Shown: positions 1 through 10,962 of the stretch, piece by piece | Layout: the number at the start of each line of letters is the position of its first letter | Position numbering within the stretch: position 1 is the stretch's first letter | Origin: Lepisosteus oculatus | Taxonomy: Eukaryota; Chordata; Actinopteri; Semionotiformes; Lepisosteidae | Reading direction: 5' to 3' | Length of the DNA stretch: 64,000 nt | Assembly (NCBI RefSeq): GCF_040954835.1 | Contig: NC_090708.1 | Span: 28,346,001 to 28,410,000 of the forward strand | Position numbers and translations under genes: made by a program | Notes under the pieces: generated by a model | Seen by the model: the letters and a program-made list of their open reading frames with translations, nothing else | Told to the model about the DNA's origin: nothing | Database searches by the model: none

Positions 1-69
1 TGTATCCAGACCCTTTCCTGGATGACTTTCTCCCTAGTGTATCTTCACAATTCCGGATTGTGTTGTTTG
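1..69 (-). repeat. Possible LTR end fragment at the window edge
   Basis: The first 69 bases resemble, on the same strand, the last part of the solo LTR at 8995-9471. Both have a CCTAGTGT tract followed by TTCCGGATTGTGT or TTCGGATTGTGT. It abuts the minus-strand LTR that starts at 70. Too little is in the window to define the element, and its orientation is uncertain. Confidence 0.3.
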
Positions 70-990
70 TGTAGTGTGCTCTCACGAGGCACCAGTTCTG
101 TAGGGGTTTGGGCATTTACTGGGACAATTATTAATTGTAGCAGTAAATCACAAAGTTGATTCTTTTGATGGCTTTAGAATCCAACCATGCGATATAACTC
201 AAACAACGCACACACACAGGTACTAATATACAAGAATACATTTATTAATACATAAAATATGCATATAAACCTAACAGATCCTATCGAGAGGGTTATTAGA
301 ATACAAAAGATATATATTTATGTAGTCACAAAGAGTTACACATATCAAGAGGACATACGTTCAGTATATCATTCATTAAGACCGTTTCGTAATTGAACTT
401 GGTTACAACTTCTACATTAGATATTCAAAACAAGTACATAACTCTTAGGAATTCAATTGATATCAACTGGTTGGGATAACAATTGAATTCTTGAGCTGTA
501 ATGCAGTGAAGTTGAATACTCATCCAATCTCTGGGGATTCAGATCTCCTGCGGGCACAAAGAAGCAGCTGCAGGCTTGTTGCTGTCCAATCCGCACTCTC
601 TGGCTCCGTGCTAGGCTGTGCTGTGCGACTTGCGACTGTGCGCTGCTGATGCTCACTGACCAGCTAGTTACTGTTGGCTTTAACTCGCAAAGTTGTGCTC
701 AGGAGAACAGATGACTGTGGGTCCCAGCAGGTCAGGAAGAGGACCAGTTGGTTCCTGATGAAGCTATTTCTGAATACTGATTCAGCTGTCCACAGTTCCG
801 ACTTGTTCACGAGGCCTGCTGCTGGTGCTAACCTCGGGTGGATCCTTTGGTTACTCGTGGCAACCTCCGCTCTCGACTCTTAGAACAAAGGAAAGTTCTG
901 ACACTCGAACACACTGGCCGTTACATGGTTGTCCGGGGTGAGTCTAAGGATGTTCAGGAGGCGTGCTGTGAAAATGTCCTGCCCTTGGGA
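70..990 (-). mobile_element. Solo/partial LTR, family A, minus strand
   Basis: Read on the minus strand this is an LTR whose 3' end is at 70 (TGTAGTG on the plus strand, the complement of an ACTACA end). It has a polyadenylation-type ATTAATAAATGTAT near 235-250 (complement). The same sequence recurs at 2259, 11985 (minus) and at 8638, 40950, 49706 (plus). Homology stops near 990, where intron-like sequence of the first OR unit starts, so the U3 part is missing. Short reading frames inside it (for example 453-656 and 674-883) are LTR sequence, not genes. Confidence 0.75.
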
Positions 991-1257
991 CTTATTGTCA
1001 TTTTAAACAGGAAAATGTAGCATTTTCAGTAAAAAAATAACTTTTCTTTTTCCTTTTCAATAGTTTCAACTTATGAAAAAAGAACAGAAATACAATCTGA
1101 ACAGTGCTTTGATGTTAACAATGAAAAGAAAATTTTTGTTCCATGAAGTTGCCTTGCTGACTGATACAACAGACTGAATTGTTCAGTAACAATAGATTAA
1201 TTTTAATTTAATTTTTTCATCTTAAAAAAATCTGACATGTTTTCTTTCATATTCCAG
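990..1257 (+). other. 3' part of the OR copy-1 intron with splice acceptor
   Basis: This stretch matches the sequence before the other OR copies, for example the TTTTCAATAGTTTCAACTTATGAAAAAAG-type tract also seen at 18095-18130 and 31845-31880. It ends in a pyrimidine-rich ATATTCCAG at 1249-1257. In intact copies the same place reads TTTCATGTTTCAG. The 5' part of the intron is cut off by the LTR. Confidence 0.6.
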
Positions 1258-1269
1258 AATAAAATAGTC

Positions 1270-2165
1270 ATGGATACCATGAACCAAACAAAGGTCACAG
1301 AATTCATTATTGCCTATTTCCCAGGACTTCAAGACTCAGAGAGCAAAGTGATCCTGTTCGCTGTCTTCTTGACATTGTATCTTATGATTATATTGGGGAA
1401 TGTTCTTCTTATTGGCATATTTTCCAGCAGACTCAGGCTTACACACCCCCATGTATACAATAATGTGCAGCCTGGCTGTCATTGACATTATACTTCCTAC
1501 ATTTACTGTATCTACAATGTTAAATGTTTTGGCACTGGGCTCTGTGGTATGCTTCATCCTCTTGATTATGGCTTATGATAGATATGTAGCCATCTGCCAC
1601 ACACTCCACTACCATTCCAAAATGAACCAAAGATTCACTTTAAAACTCATTACTCTCTGCTGGCTGGGAGAATTCCTGTGCACAATTTTTACATTTCTTC
1701 TGGAGATGGCAAAGCCATACTGTGGACCCAACAAGGTTTTGCAGTGCTTCTGTGACTTTTCTGGAGTGCTATGTTTGGCTTGTGCGGACATTGTCTTGAC
1801 CAGCTATGTGGCTTTAGTAATTGGCATGTGTGTGTTATTGATCCTTATCTTCTTCATCCTGCTATCCTATTTGAACATTGTTAAGGCAGTACTCCAGATT
1901 GCCAGTCCTGAAAGGAGGATCAAAGTCTTTTCCACATGTGGCTCTCACCTGCTGGTCATTTCTGTGTACTTCCTGACAGCTGTCTTCATCTCCTACAGGA
2001 TTCCTGAAACCTCAGTGGACGTGCTCATCATGGCATCAGTTTTTCAAAATGTCTTCCCTCCTGTCATGAATACAATCATTTACTGTCTAAAGAGGACTAA
2101 AGATCAGGACTAGTTTGGTAAGAACCCTGAAAAAGAAAAAGATTTTACCAAGCACTTGGTGTAAA
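1270..2165 (+). pseudogene. Olfactory receptor pseudogene (copy 1)
   Basis: This is a seven-transmembrane odorant receptor relic, homologous throughout to the intact ORs at 25784 and 62106. The natural start is ATG 1270 (MDTMNQT, an N-glycosylation site), just after the splice acceptor at 1256-1257. The upstream ATG at 1237 would lie inside the intron. Three lesions are visible. A +1 insertion near 1420-1424, at the end of TM1, shifts the frame. About 60 bp is lost near 1520, removing 20 residues before LALGS, including the TM3 cysteine that forms the extracellular disulfide. A 2-bp loss near 2100 replaces the C-terminal tail and ends the frame at 2113. MAYDRYVAICH and FSTCGSHLLVI are still readable. 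Two residues are also missing in TM6/EL3. It is a non-functional member of the tandem array. Confidence 0.93.
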
Positions 2166-2258
2166 TGTGTAGTTCTTTCAAACATAACTATCAGTTAGTG
2201 ATCAAAACACAGTAATCTTCCCCTTTCAATTGAGCTTCATAACTCTCAACTATTGATG

Positions 2259-3671
2259 TGTAAGCATCCTCTCACGAGGCACCACAAATGTAAGGGTTTT
2301 GTGGATTTACTCGGACAATTATTAATTGTAACAGTAAGTCACAAAATGATTCTTTGATGGCTAATAGAATCAACCTTGCGGGATAACTCAAACAACGCAC
2401 ACACACAGATACTATTACATGAGAATACATTTATTAATGCATAAAATGTGCATATAAACATAACAGATCTTATAATGAGGGTTATATAAAAGGTATATAC
2501 TCAATCACAAAGAGTAACAAACCAAGAGGGACATACATTCAGTATATCATTCAATTAGACCATTTCATAAATGAACTTGGATTACAACTTCTAAACTATA
2601 TACTCAAAAGCAAGTACATGACTCCTAGGAATTAAATTGATATCAACTGTGTTGAGGTAACAATTGAATTCTCGAGCTGTAATGCAGAATGTTGAATATT
2701 CATCCAATCTGTGTGGATTCAGATCTCCCGCGGACCCAAACAGCGGCAGCCTTGTTGCTGTGTCCAATCGGCGTTCTCTGGCTCGGTGCCAGGCAGTGGC
2801 CGGTGCGGCTGGCGGTGTGGGAGAAGGAGGGAGAGATTACTGCTGTGATGTTCTAGCAGTGGGCTCTCTGAAGACCGGCTAGTTAGTTCTGGCTTACTAG
2901 CAGAGTCTCTGCACAGGAGAGTGACTGAGGGTCCAAGCTGGTCATACTATTTAGGCAGGAAGAAGACTGGTTTGTTTCTGATGTAGCGCTAGTTCTGAAT
3001 ACTTAGATTCAGCTGTCCAAAGTTCCAACCGTAGCTCACTTGTTGATCAGGTGAGTGATAGCAGTGGGTTCACGAGGCTTGCTGCTGGGCTAATCTCGGG
3101 TGCATCCTTTGGTTACGCACTGGCGACCTCCGTTCTCGACTCTTAGAACAAAGGAAAGTCCTGCACTCAGACACACTGGCCGTTACGTGGTTGTCTGGGC
3201 TGAGTCTCAGGATGTTCAGGAGGAGCTCTGAGTCTGAGAATGTCCAGGAGGCGCACTTAGGAAGCCCTGTGCTGCTTGTTTTACCTGGAGGAACTACGAC
3301 CGTTCATTAGTTGAAAGTTTCATGGGCATCCAAGACCCATATGGGTTTAACCTGCCCTACCAGTTCCTGATTGTCTAAGGATGAGTAACAATGCACTCTG
3401 ACCTTAGGGTTGTAAACAAACTTGGGATGAGACACTCCCAGAATCTCCCAGACTTTAAGGCGCCAGAGATGACCATTTGTTGGAGTGGTTGATGTGTCTC
3501 AGCCTTCGGAGTTGTTCCTTATCAGGACACTCTATCAGCTAGAAAAACACCTTAATTGTGAACCAAATGGAATGGCCTCTCTGTATGAAGCACCACCGAG
3601 ATGAAGGAGAAAGAGACTAGCAAGGGACCAGCAAACTTAATTCCTGTACTTTAATAAGCCTTGCCACTACA
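2259..3671 (-). mobile_element. Complete solo LTR, family A (1413 bp), TSD GATG
   Basis: On the minus strand it runs TGTAGTGGCAAGGC ... CTTACA. It is flanked by the 4-bp direct repeat GATG (2255-2258 and 3672-3675). No internal retroviral or retrotransposon sequence lies beside it, so it is a solo LTR left by recombination between two LTRs. The AATAAATG signal and the ACAATTATTAATTG motif close to the 3' end are shared with all family-A copies. It gives the reference limits for the family, together with the copy at 8638-10114. Confidence 0.88.
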
Positions 3672-3675
3672 GATG

Positions 3676-5183
3676 TATCAGTCTTAGAGAGTGTGTTTGG
3701 AACTTAACAGAAATGAAAATAAATACACTGACAAGGTTTCTATGGAGTTGTGTATAATTTACACACTGATATATAAAGGTTGGGCTAACATCAGCATGCA
3801 CGTTGAAGAGGTAGACAAATGTAGAAGTTTATTGTTCAATGAAAGTTAAAAGAAGAAAAATTATATTTCATCAGCTATGTGAAACAAGGTGTTGTTCTCT
3901 CATTTCTCTTTATATTCTGAAACTGTTTTCTATAAGGTACAGTATCTATGATATAAGTGTATGTATTTATTTTATATGTATGTTGAATAATGTATATGTA
4001 TATACTAAACATCAACAAAAACTCCTAAACGTAGGAGAAAAGTACTCTCACAATTTACTGTTATAATTTATGATTGTTGGAGCAAATTAAAACCTTCTCC
4101 AACACTGTAAAGATAGGATAACAAAGGTATGCATTCTAGGATGTATTAAACTAGTAACAGATATTTAATCCCAATGTCAAAGATTAATCATTGACTTCAA
4201 TAGCAAACTCAGACTCTAGGTGCTAAAAGACACGTCCAAAAATAAAATACAACTCCCAATTCCTCCTTCTCCTCTTTCTAAACAACAAAAAGAAATTCCC
4301 CAAAGAAATAATGAAATAGGTGAAGCGAGGACCCCAAATGATCAAATGTCAAATGTCAAATTATTAAAAATAGATTTTTTTCCCAAACCCATCTATCTAT
4401 GACACTGACATAATCTTGAAACCAACTGTCTACAAAACATTATCCAGATAAAAAATATATATATATCACATTACCAATAGAGTTTTTCATTATCAGAGGA
4501 TGAAAGAGGACATCCAGACTTCTTAAAACTGTGGGATAAGGAATTTGTCCATGTCAGAAGCCACAAAATAGGTTAAGTATGTCTGAGCAGAATCAGCAAA
4601 TGCTGATGTGAGAAAATAAAAACAATGTCAACACCATTTCATAAAGCAAAAAATGTTCATAATTTTTTAATCAAAACCAGTCTTAATATAAATATCTTAA
4701 AAGATTTATATTAAGCAATCCATGTGTCTGGAAAAGATGCTATTTTAATTAATAAAACAATGAGTAATTCATGTTCAGGGGATGTGAATAAGTTAATAAG
4801 CCCCTAGTCTCATTAAATCAAGTGAGTGAATAATAAGATTTTATCAGGTTGTTTGACAGATCAGTCTACAAATGGAAAAAGTTTTCTTTGTTCGTACGTT
4901 TTACAATTCCGATCTGTAATCCATTTCCAGTACCCTTAAACAATACAAATTCCAAACTCCTTATGTCCACACCAATCCGTACCGTAACCAAGTTGTAATC
5001 CCTAATCCGTAAACCGTAGTCGTAATCCCTTATCCCTTATCCCTTATCCCTTATTCCTTATTCCTTATTCCTTATTCCTTTCAAGCACAATCCTAATCCT
5101 CTTCTTCCTCCAAAACACATTCACCTTAGTTGCTTCCGCGCTGGCTCACTGCTTCTGGGGCATTTATATTCTGTTTCCTGATA
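3676..5183. other. AT-rich spacer, no gene seen
   Basis: No credible coding region is present. The short frames here lack recognisable motifs. About 4670-4900 matches 18160-18570: both carry AGATCAGTCTACAAATGG and a tract ending in TAAGCCCCT. This marks a piece of an older dispersed or duplicated repeat of unknown class. A 7-bp tandem repeat sits at 5028-5082. Confidence 0.6.
5028..5082. repeat. 7-bp tandem repeat (CCCTTAT/TCCTTAT)n
   Basis: About eight units of a 7-mer. The first four are CCCTTAT and the following ones TTCCTTA, so a unit change spread within the array. Related CCGTAATC-like words precede it. Confidence 0.85.
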
Positions 5184-5185
5184 TA

Positions 5186-6430
5186 CAGATGCAGCCATTC
5201 AAAATGCACTGGCGATACCGCATTATTTTCCGGTGCGCTGTACGCAGTCTACCGCGAGTTACCGGTAAATACCACTAGTTACCGTAAATTCTCCTATAAT
5301 ACCGCAAGCAAAATAATAGTATCCGGAATTTCCGCAAGGTGGAGCTAATAAAGCTCAACCTCTCATGTTTGAGCTGTCGCCATCAAAGTCTTTAACGAAG
5401 ATATTACTAATAGTATTAATAATGAATGACCTTGGACAAACTCTAAGTGTAAACTCAAAGTATTGCCCTGGTCCACATTCTTTTTTTCATTGACCGTCTT
5501 TGTAAAAGTAACACCACAGCATTTCGCAATCACGCATTTGTTTCCAATCATGCAAAGTACAGTAATTTTTGAGAATCAATTCACCATGCCTTTCACATGC
5601 TCATAAAAGAGATTGATTTAGGAACATAAACATATTACCGTATGCAAACTGTACTGTATACAGTATGTATAAGTATATTTAATGTCTTAACTGTGCCCAT
5701 TTAAGTATTGAATATTTATATGGAATTTTACCACTGAAGGGAAATCTTAGTGCCTGAGCATAAAAAGAATAGGAGCATACTGCAACACGTGTGAAGGCCA
5801 TAAACGATATTAATTTTGGAACTTAAACATACAGTATATGGCTGGTCTCGGTACTTTAAAGAAAACATACACACCAGTATTCCATTTCTCCCTAAACATT
5901 TCAAGCATCAAAGTCTTTAACTAACGTGATACCGGAGTCAACAAGCATACTTTTAGAATTTGATTAAAAGGGAATATAATATGGAATTGTGTATCTAAAG
6001 AAATTAGTAACGAGATAATTATATTCATTTTGCAAAAAAACTGCAATGGGCATAAATACTCCCTTGCTTTTAACAGAGCGTTCCATAATTTCTAACTATG
6101 AAAATTATTTAAACTGCGACACTTATCATTCAACCAGAGCTCGAAATATCACAAGGATCTTCTAGAGCACAGCAAAGACTGTATTAAAAGAATCGCATAT
6201 CTAAAGAAATTAATAAGATATAATTATATTCGTGTACTGCGACAGTGCTGTGTAGGGCTGTTTCACCTCTCTCTTTATGTGACTCTATTCAAAAGCCATT
6301 TAGGAAAAAGGGGATGAGAAGAGTGACAAACTAGTATACAGTACTTTAAAACATGAATAAAATAATAATAAAAACAATAATAAAAAACATTGCCACTTGT
6401 CCCTTGATTTACTGATCTGCATTAATGACA
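5186..6430 (+). mobile_element. Left arm of long-inverted-arm TA element (copy A)
   Basis: Starts at TA|CAGATGCAGCCATTC (TA at 5184-5185). It continues with subterminal TACCGCGAGTTACCGGTAAA-type repeats near 5250-5290. The arm is nearly identical to 19307-20200 and, inverted, to parts of 22380-23282 and 58870-59948. No transposase frame is visible. No matching right end with coherent interior can be assigned before the LINE piece at 6436, so it is a truncated copy or was broken by later events. Confidence 0.75.
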
Positions 6431-6435
6431 GAAAT

Positions 6436-6605
6436 CGAGTTCCTGCTCTTTGCAGACGACCTGGTCCTGCTGTCGCCCACAAAACAGAGGCTGCGGCAGA
6501 ACCTGGCACTGCTGGAGCAGCACTGTCAGACCTGAGCGCTGACAGTCAATCTGGACAAGACCAGAGTTATGGTTTTCCAGAAAAAAAGCCAGACCTCCAG
6601 TAGTC
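6436..6605 (+). mobile_element. LINE reverse-transcriptase fragment (FADD box)
   Basis: Translation in one + frame gives a non-LTR reverse-transcriptase palm segment with the FADD catalytic box (about 6450), then LVLLSPTKQRLRQNLALLEQ and NLDKTRVMVFQKK. One stop codon interrupts it near 6534. It is only about 55 codons long and lacks every other LINE domain. It lies within interior sequence of the TA element (6610-6790 resembles 56530-56590), so it was probably captured or inserted there. Confidence 0.75.
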
Positions 6606-6789
6606 TTCCTGAAATCGCCGGATTATAAACAAATAAAAGCATCTTATTAAAAACACGTTTGCGTTTGTTTGGGAGCTATATTATGTATTTTTCATATGTA
6701 AGATATAATGATGTGTTCCCGCTTACACATTGCACAACTTTAAAAGCTAGAAAAACAGGTTTCGATTCACATTATCTGGTGAGCCTTCT

Positions 6790-6992
6790 TTTGTCAAAGG
6801 ACAGCACAAAAAAATAATAATATTGTGTAAAGTGCCTCATGATTATGTTTAGATCTGTGTCCCTTCTGGCCTGTTTTTATTGTAGTTTTAAACAAATGTA
6901 AGTAATTAACATTTACATTTAAATTATTATTTTTTCCTTGTTGATACAAATAATTTTTTTTTAACGATGTCCTTTCATCTTTCATGTTTCAG
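6790..6992 (+). other. 3' part of the OR copy-2 intron with splice acceptor
   Basis: Shares with 25440-25771 the tract TTGTGTAAAGTGCCTCATGATTAT and the following TTTCCTTGTTGATACAA. It ends in TTTCATGTTTCAG at 6980-6992. No donor or first exon is retained upstream, because TA-element and LINE sequence takes its place. Confidence 0.6.
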
Positions 6993-7004
6993 AATAATTT
7001 AGCC

Positions 7005-7397
7005 ATGGATGACATGAACTAAACAAGGGTCACATAATTTATTATTGTAGGATTCCGAGGACTTCAGGACCCAGGAAGCAAGTCCATCCCATTGGCCATC
7101 TTCCTTACATTTTACTGTTCTTCTTATTGGCATATTTCTAGCCAATTCAGGCTTACACACCCCTATGTATACAGTATGACAATTTGTAATCTGGCAATCA
7201 TTGACATTACAATTCCTGCATGTACAGTTCTAACAATGCTAAGTGTGTTCCAATCTGCTTCTTATGCTGTCCCCTCCCCAGCTTGTTTCACCCAAGCATA
7301 TTTCTTTCTGTCACTGGGATCTGTGGAGTGTTTTATCCTCTTGATTATGGCTTATGATAGATACCTTTCCATCTTTCAGATTCCTTTTCATTGCTAA
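7005..7397 (+). pseudogene. Olfactory receptor pseudogene (copy 2), truncated
   Basis: Homologous to the first 40 percent of the intact ORs, from MDDMN through TM3 and MAYDRY. Codon 6 is TAA (7020-7022, where the others have CAA) and a second TAA replaces the E of VTEF (about 7035). Part of TM1 is lost near 7120. After MAYDRYLSI the match fades and ends at about 7397, where a BEL/Pao fragment on the other strand begins. The rest of the receptor is not found on the far side of the transposons, so the 3' half is deleted, not just interrupted. Confidence 0.9.
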
Positions 7398-7399
7398 CT

Positions 7400-7974
7400 G
7401 ACTCGAGGAAGTAATCAATGTAAATGTTATGCAGTACTGTGTCCACAACACAGGTCCTGAATTGCGCTCTGTGATTTTCTGCACATTTTCTAAGGGCATA
7501 GCTTGCCAGGCTGCCACTTCTTTGTCTTCACTTGAATGAACAGGCACTATAGAAATAATGCACTCACTCTCACCAGCCTCAGTGTGTCCACAAGAGCTTC
7601 TGTCTGCACTAACAAGTGTGCTCGTAACTGACTGCTTTTCACCATCATCTGTTTTACCTGTATTGTCCATAGGTTCAGTAGGTTTTCCTTTCTCTTCATA
7701 TGTAACACAGTAGGATGGCACTGAGAGCACTTCTGATAACATAACTTCACATTACATCATGTTACATTACATTATCTTGTTCATATGTCCCTGCTTCAAG
7801 CAGCTAAAGTAGAGCCCTTTGCTTCTCAGGAATTCAAGCTTTCCTTTATGTGTTTTCTTTCTTAAACATTTATAGACCTCAAGAACATGCTCTCCCTTAC
7901 AGAACACACAAGAGTTTGTCAAAGCCAAAGAGTCCCTTTTGTCCTTATTCAAGGTCAAGTTCAACTTCACATTA
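7400..7974 (-). mobile_element. BEL/Pao retrotransposon fragment: zinc knuckles and protease leader
   Basis: Minus-strand frames give a Cys-rich segment (CVFCKGEH ... CLRKK, then GLYFSCLKQGHMNKIM, about 7930-7770). This is the double zinc-knuckle arrangement of BEL/Pao gag-pol. It is followed by a Ser/Thr-rich linker ending in ECIISIVPV (about 7550), where the aspartic protease should start. A frame break near 7745 separates the parts. Protease, RT, RNase H and integrase are absent. This is the downstream part of the same element as 10146-10962, separated by a LINE insertion. Confidence 0.72.
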
Positions 7975-8637
7975 TTTATTTCAGGCATATACAAGTATAC
8001 AGTAAAACGAAATATCGTTCCTCCTGGTCCACGGTCCAAATACAGACAGGACAGACAAGACACTGACACAGATATTGTAGACAGTATACACATACACAAG
8101 TGCAGATAGTGCAAATTACAAGGCAACACATATATACTACAATATACACAACACACTGGGGAGATTTAAACCCTGTTTATGGAATTGGAGTGGGTGCAAG
8201 TAGATTCCAGGATGTAAAGGAGCCTGACAGCCTGTGGGAAGAAACTGTTACAGAGTCTGGCTGACCTAACCCGTACACTGCGATATCTTTTCCCAAATGG
8301 TAGGAGGGCAAAGAGTTTATGGGAGGGGGTGGGAGAGGTCATCTACTATACTGGAGGTCCTGTGTAAGCAGTGTTTGTGATAAGTGACAGAAATGGAAGA
8401 GAGGGAGGCTCCAATGATCTTTTCAGCTGTTTCCACAATTCGTTGCAGGGTCTTGCGATCTGAAGAGTTGCAATTCCCAAACCAAACAGTGATACAGCTG
8501 GTCAAGGTGCTCTCAATGGTGCTTCTACAGAAAGAATGGGCGGAGGTTTGCCCTCCTCAGTCGCAGCAGGAAATAGAGATGCTGCTATGCTTTCTTGGCT
8601 AGGGAGGTGGTATTGAGGGACCAAATGAGGTCATCTG
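7975..8637 (-). mobile_element. L2-like LINE, 3' part (RT C-terminus and 3' end)
   Basis: Minus-strand reading gives the distal RT domain typical of fish L2/CR1-group LINEs: FLRRLRKANL-like residues (about 8540), SCITVWFGNCNSSDRKTLQ and IVETAEKIIGASL (8505-8400). The 3' segment follows and includes the ARLCNSFFPQAVRLL-like tail (about 8220). The 3' end lies inside the BEL/Pao fragment near 7975. The upstream continuation is at 10119-10145, beyond a solo LTR. Confidence 0.78.
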
Positions 8638-10114
8638 TGTAGTGGCAAGGCTTATTAAAAATACAGGAATTAAGTTTGCTGCTCCCTGGCCAGTCTCTCT
8701 CTCTCTCATCTCAGTGGTGTTGGATACAGAGCGGGCCCAGAAGGGGGCTCCTCCAGGACACTCTCAGACTCATCTCAGACAATCACATAATGGCCAGTGC
8801 GTCCTAGTACCAGGACTTTACTTTGTTCTAAGAGTCGAGAACAGAGAATGCTGCGCGTAACCAAAGTATCCACCCAAGGTTAGCCCATCAGCAAGCCTTG
8901 TGAACCCACCGTGAACGCTCACCTGATCGACGAGTGAACCAAGGTCAGAACTGTGGACAGCTGAATCTCAGGATTCAGGGCTATTGCTACATCCTGTCAC
9001 GATTATAGTCCCCCCTCCGTAAGGGTGCTCCAGCCCTTTCACTTTAGACTTAATTCTCTGCACCTGACCCCTTTTCCCAGCCCACCTTAAAAGCCAGGTG
9101 CTGACGCTCATCCTGGCTCTGCATCTGGTTTCCGCACCGTGCGAGTCTGGGACCTGGAAGCACCTGGTCCCGTTAAGGTTTTAATCTCCGTTCCCATTCC
9201 CTGTCCGCCGGTTCCGACCCGGTTCATGGTTTTTAATTCCTTGTTTTGATGGATCTCCTGGCTTTGGACTTACTCTTGTGTTTTTGGATACCCTCTAAGG
9301 ATTACTCTTTTGGATTGTTTGCCTCGGCCACACCTCCCCCGTGCACCAGCGCACTTTGGACACGCCCCCCCTGTTTTCAGCCCCGTATTCCTGCATGACG
9401 TTTTCCTAGTGTTTCCCCACTTCTTCGGATTGTGTCGTCCGCATAGGGTCCGGAAAGAACTGTTCGTTACACATCCGGAACGAACCTAAAGAATGTGACT
9501 TACTTGGACTGTAGTCACTTTCCATGTGCACAAACTCGGTTAGTTCAGCCAACACTAACTAGCTGGTCTTCAGAGAGCAAGTGCGTCGCAGCAGGAATCT
9601 CTCCCTCCTCTCCAACACCTCCAGCCGCAACAGGACAGGCTGGCACTGGGCCAGGGGACGCCGATTGGACTCAGCAACAGCCCGCCACTGCTTCTTTGTA
9701 TCTGCTTGAGATCTGAATCCACACAGATTGGATGAGTATTCAGCATTCTGCATTACAGCTCGAGATTTCAATTGTTACCCCAACCCCAGTTGATGTCAAC
9801 TTAATTCCTATGAGTGATTTACTTGCTTTTGAATATCTAGTGTAGAAGTTGTAATCAAAGTTCATTTATGAAACAGTATAAATGAATGGTATATTGAATT
9901 TATGTTTTGTATTCTGCTAACCCTCACTATAAGGTCTGTTATGTTCATATACACATTTTATGTATTAATAAATGTTTTGTTGTGTATTAGTATCCATGCG
10001 TGTGCATTGCTGAGTTATCCCACAAGGCCGGTTTTCTAATAGCCATCAAATAATAATTTTGTGACTTACTGCTACAATTAATAATTGTCCTAGTAAGTGC
10101 ACAAAACCCCTACA
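8638..10114 (+). mobile_element. Solo LTR, family A, TSD TCTG, with nested LTR
   Basis: Runs from TGTAGTGGCAAGG to CCCCTACA and is flanked by TCTG (8634-8637 and 10115-10118). Removing the second LTR at 8995-9471 leaves about 995 bp. It carries ATTAATAAATG near 9963 and the TACAATTAATAATTG motif near 10073. Outside it the L2-like LINE frame resumes (NGVHITD on the minus strand), which proves that it inserted into the LINE. Confidence 0.9.
8995..9471 (+). mobile_element. Solo LTR, family C (477 bp), TSD CATCC
   Basis: TGTCACGATT ... TTCGTTACA flanked by the 5-bp repeat CATCC (8990-8994 and 9472-9476). It is GC-richer than its surroundings. It interrupts the family-A LTR, whose sequence continues directly after the second CATCC. 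No coding capacity. The strand is assigned only from TG...CA orientation and the TTTTTAATTCC-type tracts, so it is uncertain. Confidence 0.85.
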
Positions 10115-10118
10115 TCTG

Positions 10119-10145
10119 TAATGTGTACACCATTAAGAGGTAAAT
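10119..10145 (-). mobile_element. L2-like LINE, upstream end beyond the LTR
   Basis: On the minus strand this short piece encodes LNGVHITD, the residues that in L2-type reverse transcriptases directly precede the segment found at 8637 and below. It joins BEL/Pao sequence (KKAFCTADLP) near 10145, which marks the 5' limit of the LINE copy. Confidence 0.65.
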
Positions 10146-10962
10146 CTGCAGTACAGAATGCTTTTTTTCCACCTTTCTTCTGAGAGGCTGTGTTTGTGTT
10201 GAAATTTGCACGACCCTTCCCAACATTACTTTCCTTTACATCTTCAAACACTGGCTGGATTGCTGTTTTACCTTGCTTTCTGATAAAGCTAACAAGATCT
10301 AGAAACCTGGCACTCTTAACCAGCTGTTCTTGGACATCGAACGCTACAGCCCTCCACTTCTCTCTCAACTTGTAGGGTAACTTAAAATTATTAAGTTACA
10401 TATAGTTTTTATGTTAGCTGCACTGTATATTTTGCCTAGAGAGTCCACCTCAATCATGGCATTACTGAATCTAGTGAGAAAGAGTGAAAATTAATTCAAA
10501 GCCTCTCCTGGCTCGGGTTTAATGCATTTCCGAAGTTCTCCTGCAGCAGCTTCTTTGCTTTGTAATAGCCCTTCTCTGGGTCCATATAAAGACAGCTTAA
10601 TAATAAGTCCATGGATTATCCACCAGTGAGTGGTTCTAAAATGTAAAACCTGTCCCTGAAACTCTCTGTCCTTTCCTCTACTCCCTGTTCAAAGGCTCTA
10701 ATGAACAACATGTAATCCAAAGGATCACCTCTGAAAACCGGAATCTCCAACTGTGGCAGTGTGGATGACCTATGTTGCTTCACTAAGATCTCTGTGATAT
10801 CATTTTCTTTCTGCATTACATCACACAATGCACCAAACAGTTCATCTTCCCTGGGAGCTGGAGTGTTAAACCGTTGCAAGTCACCGTGGCTTTCCTGACT
10901 TTGCAAACGTGGTTCAAATGGACACTCTTTTGTCTGAAAAGTCACTCTCCTGGCTGGATGTC
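10146..10962 (-). mobile_element. BEL/Pao retrotransposon fragment: gag region
   Basis: Minus strand. The frame ending at 10616 has PQLEIPVFRGDPLDYMLFIR and AFEQGVEERTESFRDRFYIL, the characteristic gag core of BEL/Pao elements. The frame 10368-10146 has LREKWRAVAFDVQEQ and FLDLVSFIRKQGKTAIQPVF, the next conserved block. A gap or frameshift near 10380-10610 separates them. It was cut at about 10962, where OR-unit upstream sequence starts, so the LTR and gag N-terminus are lost. The element is dead. Confidence 0.8.
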
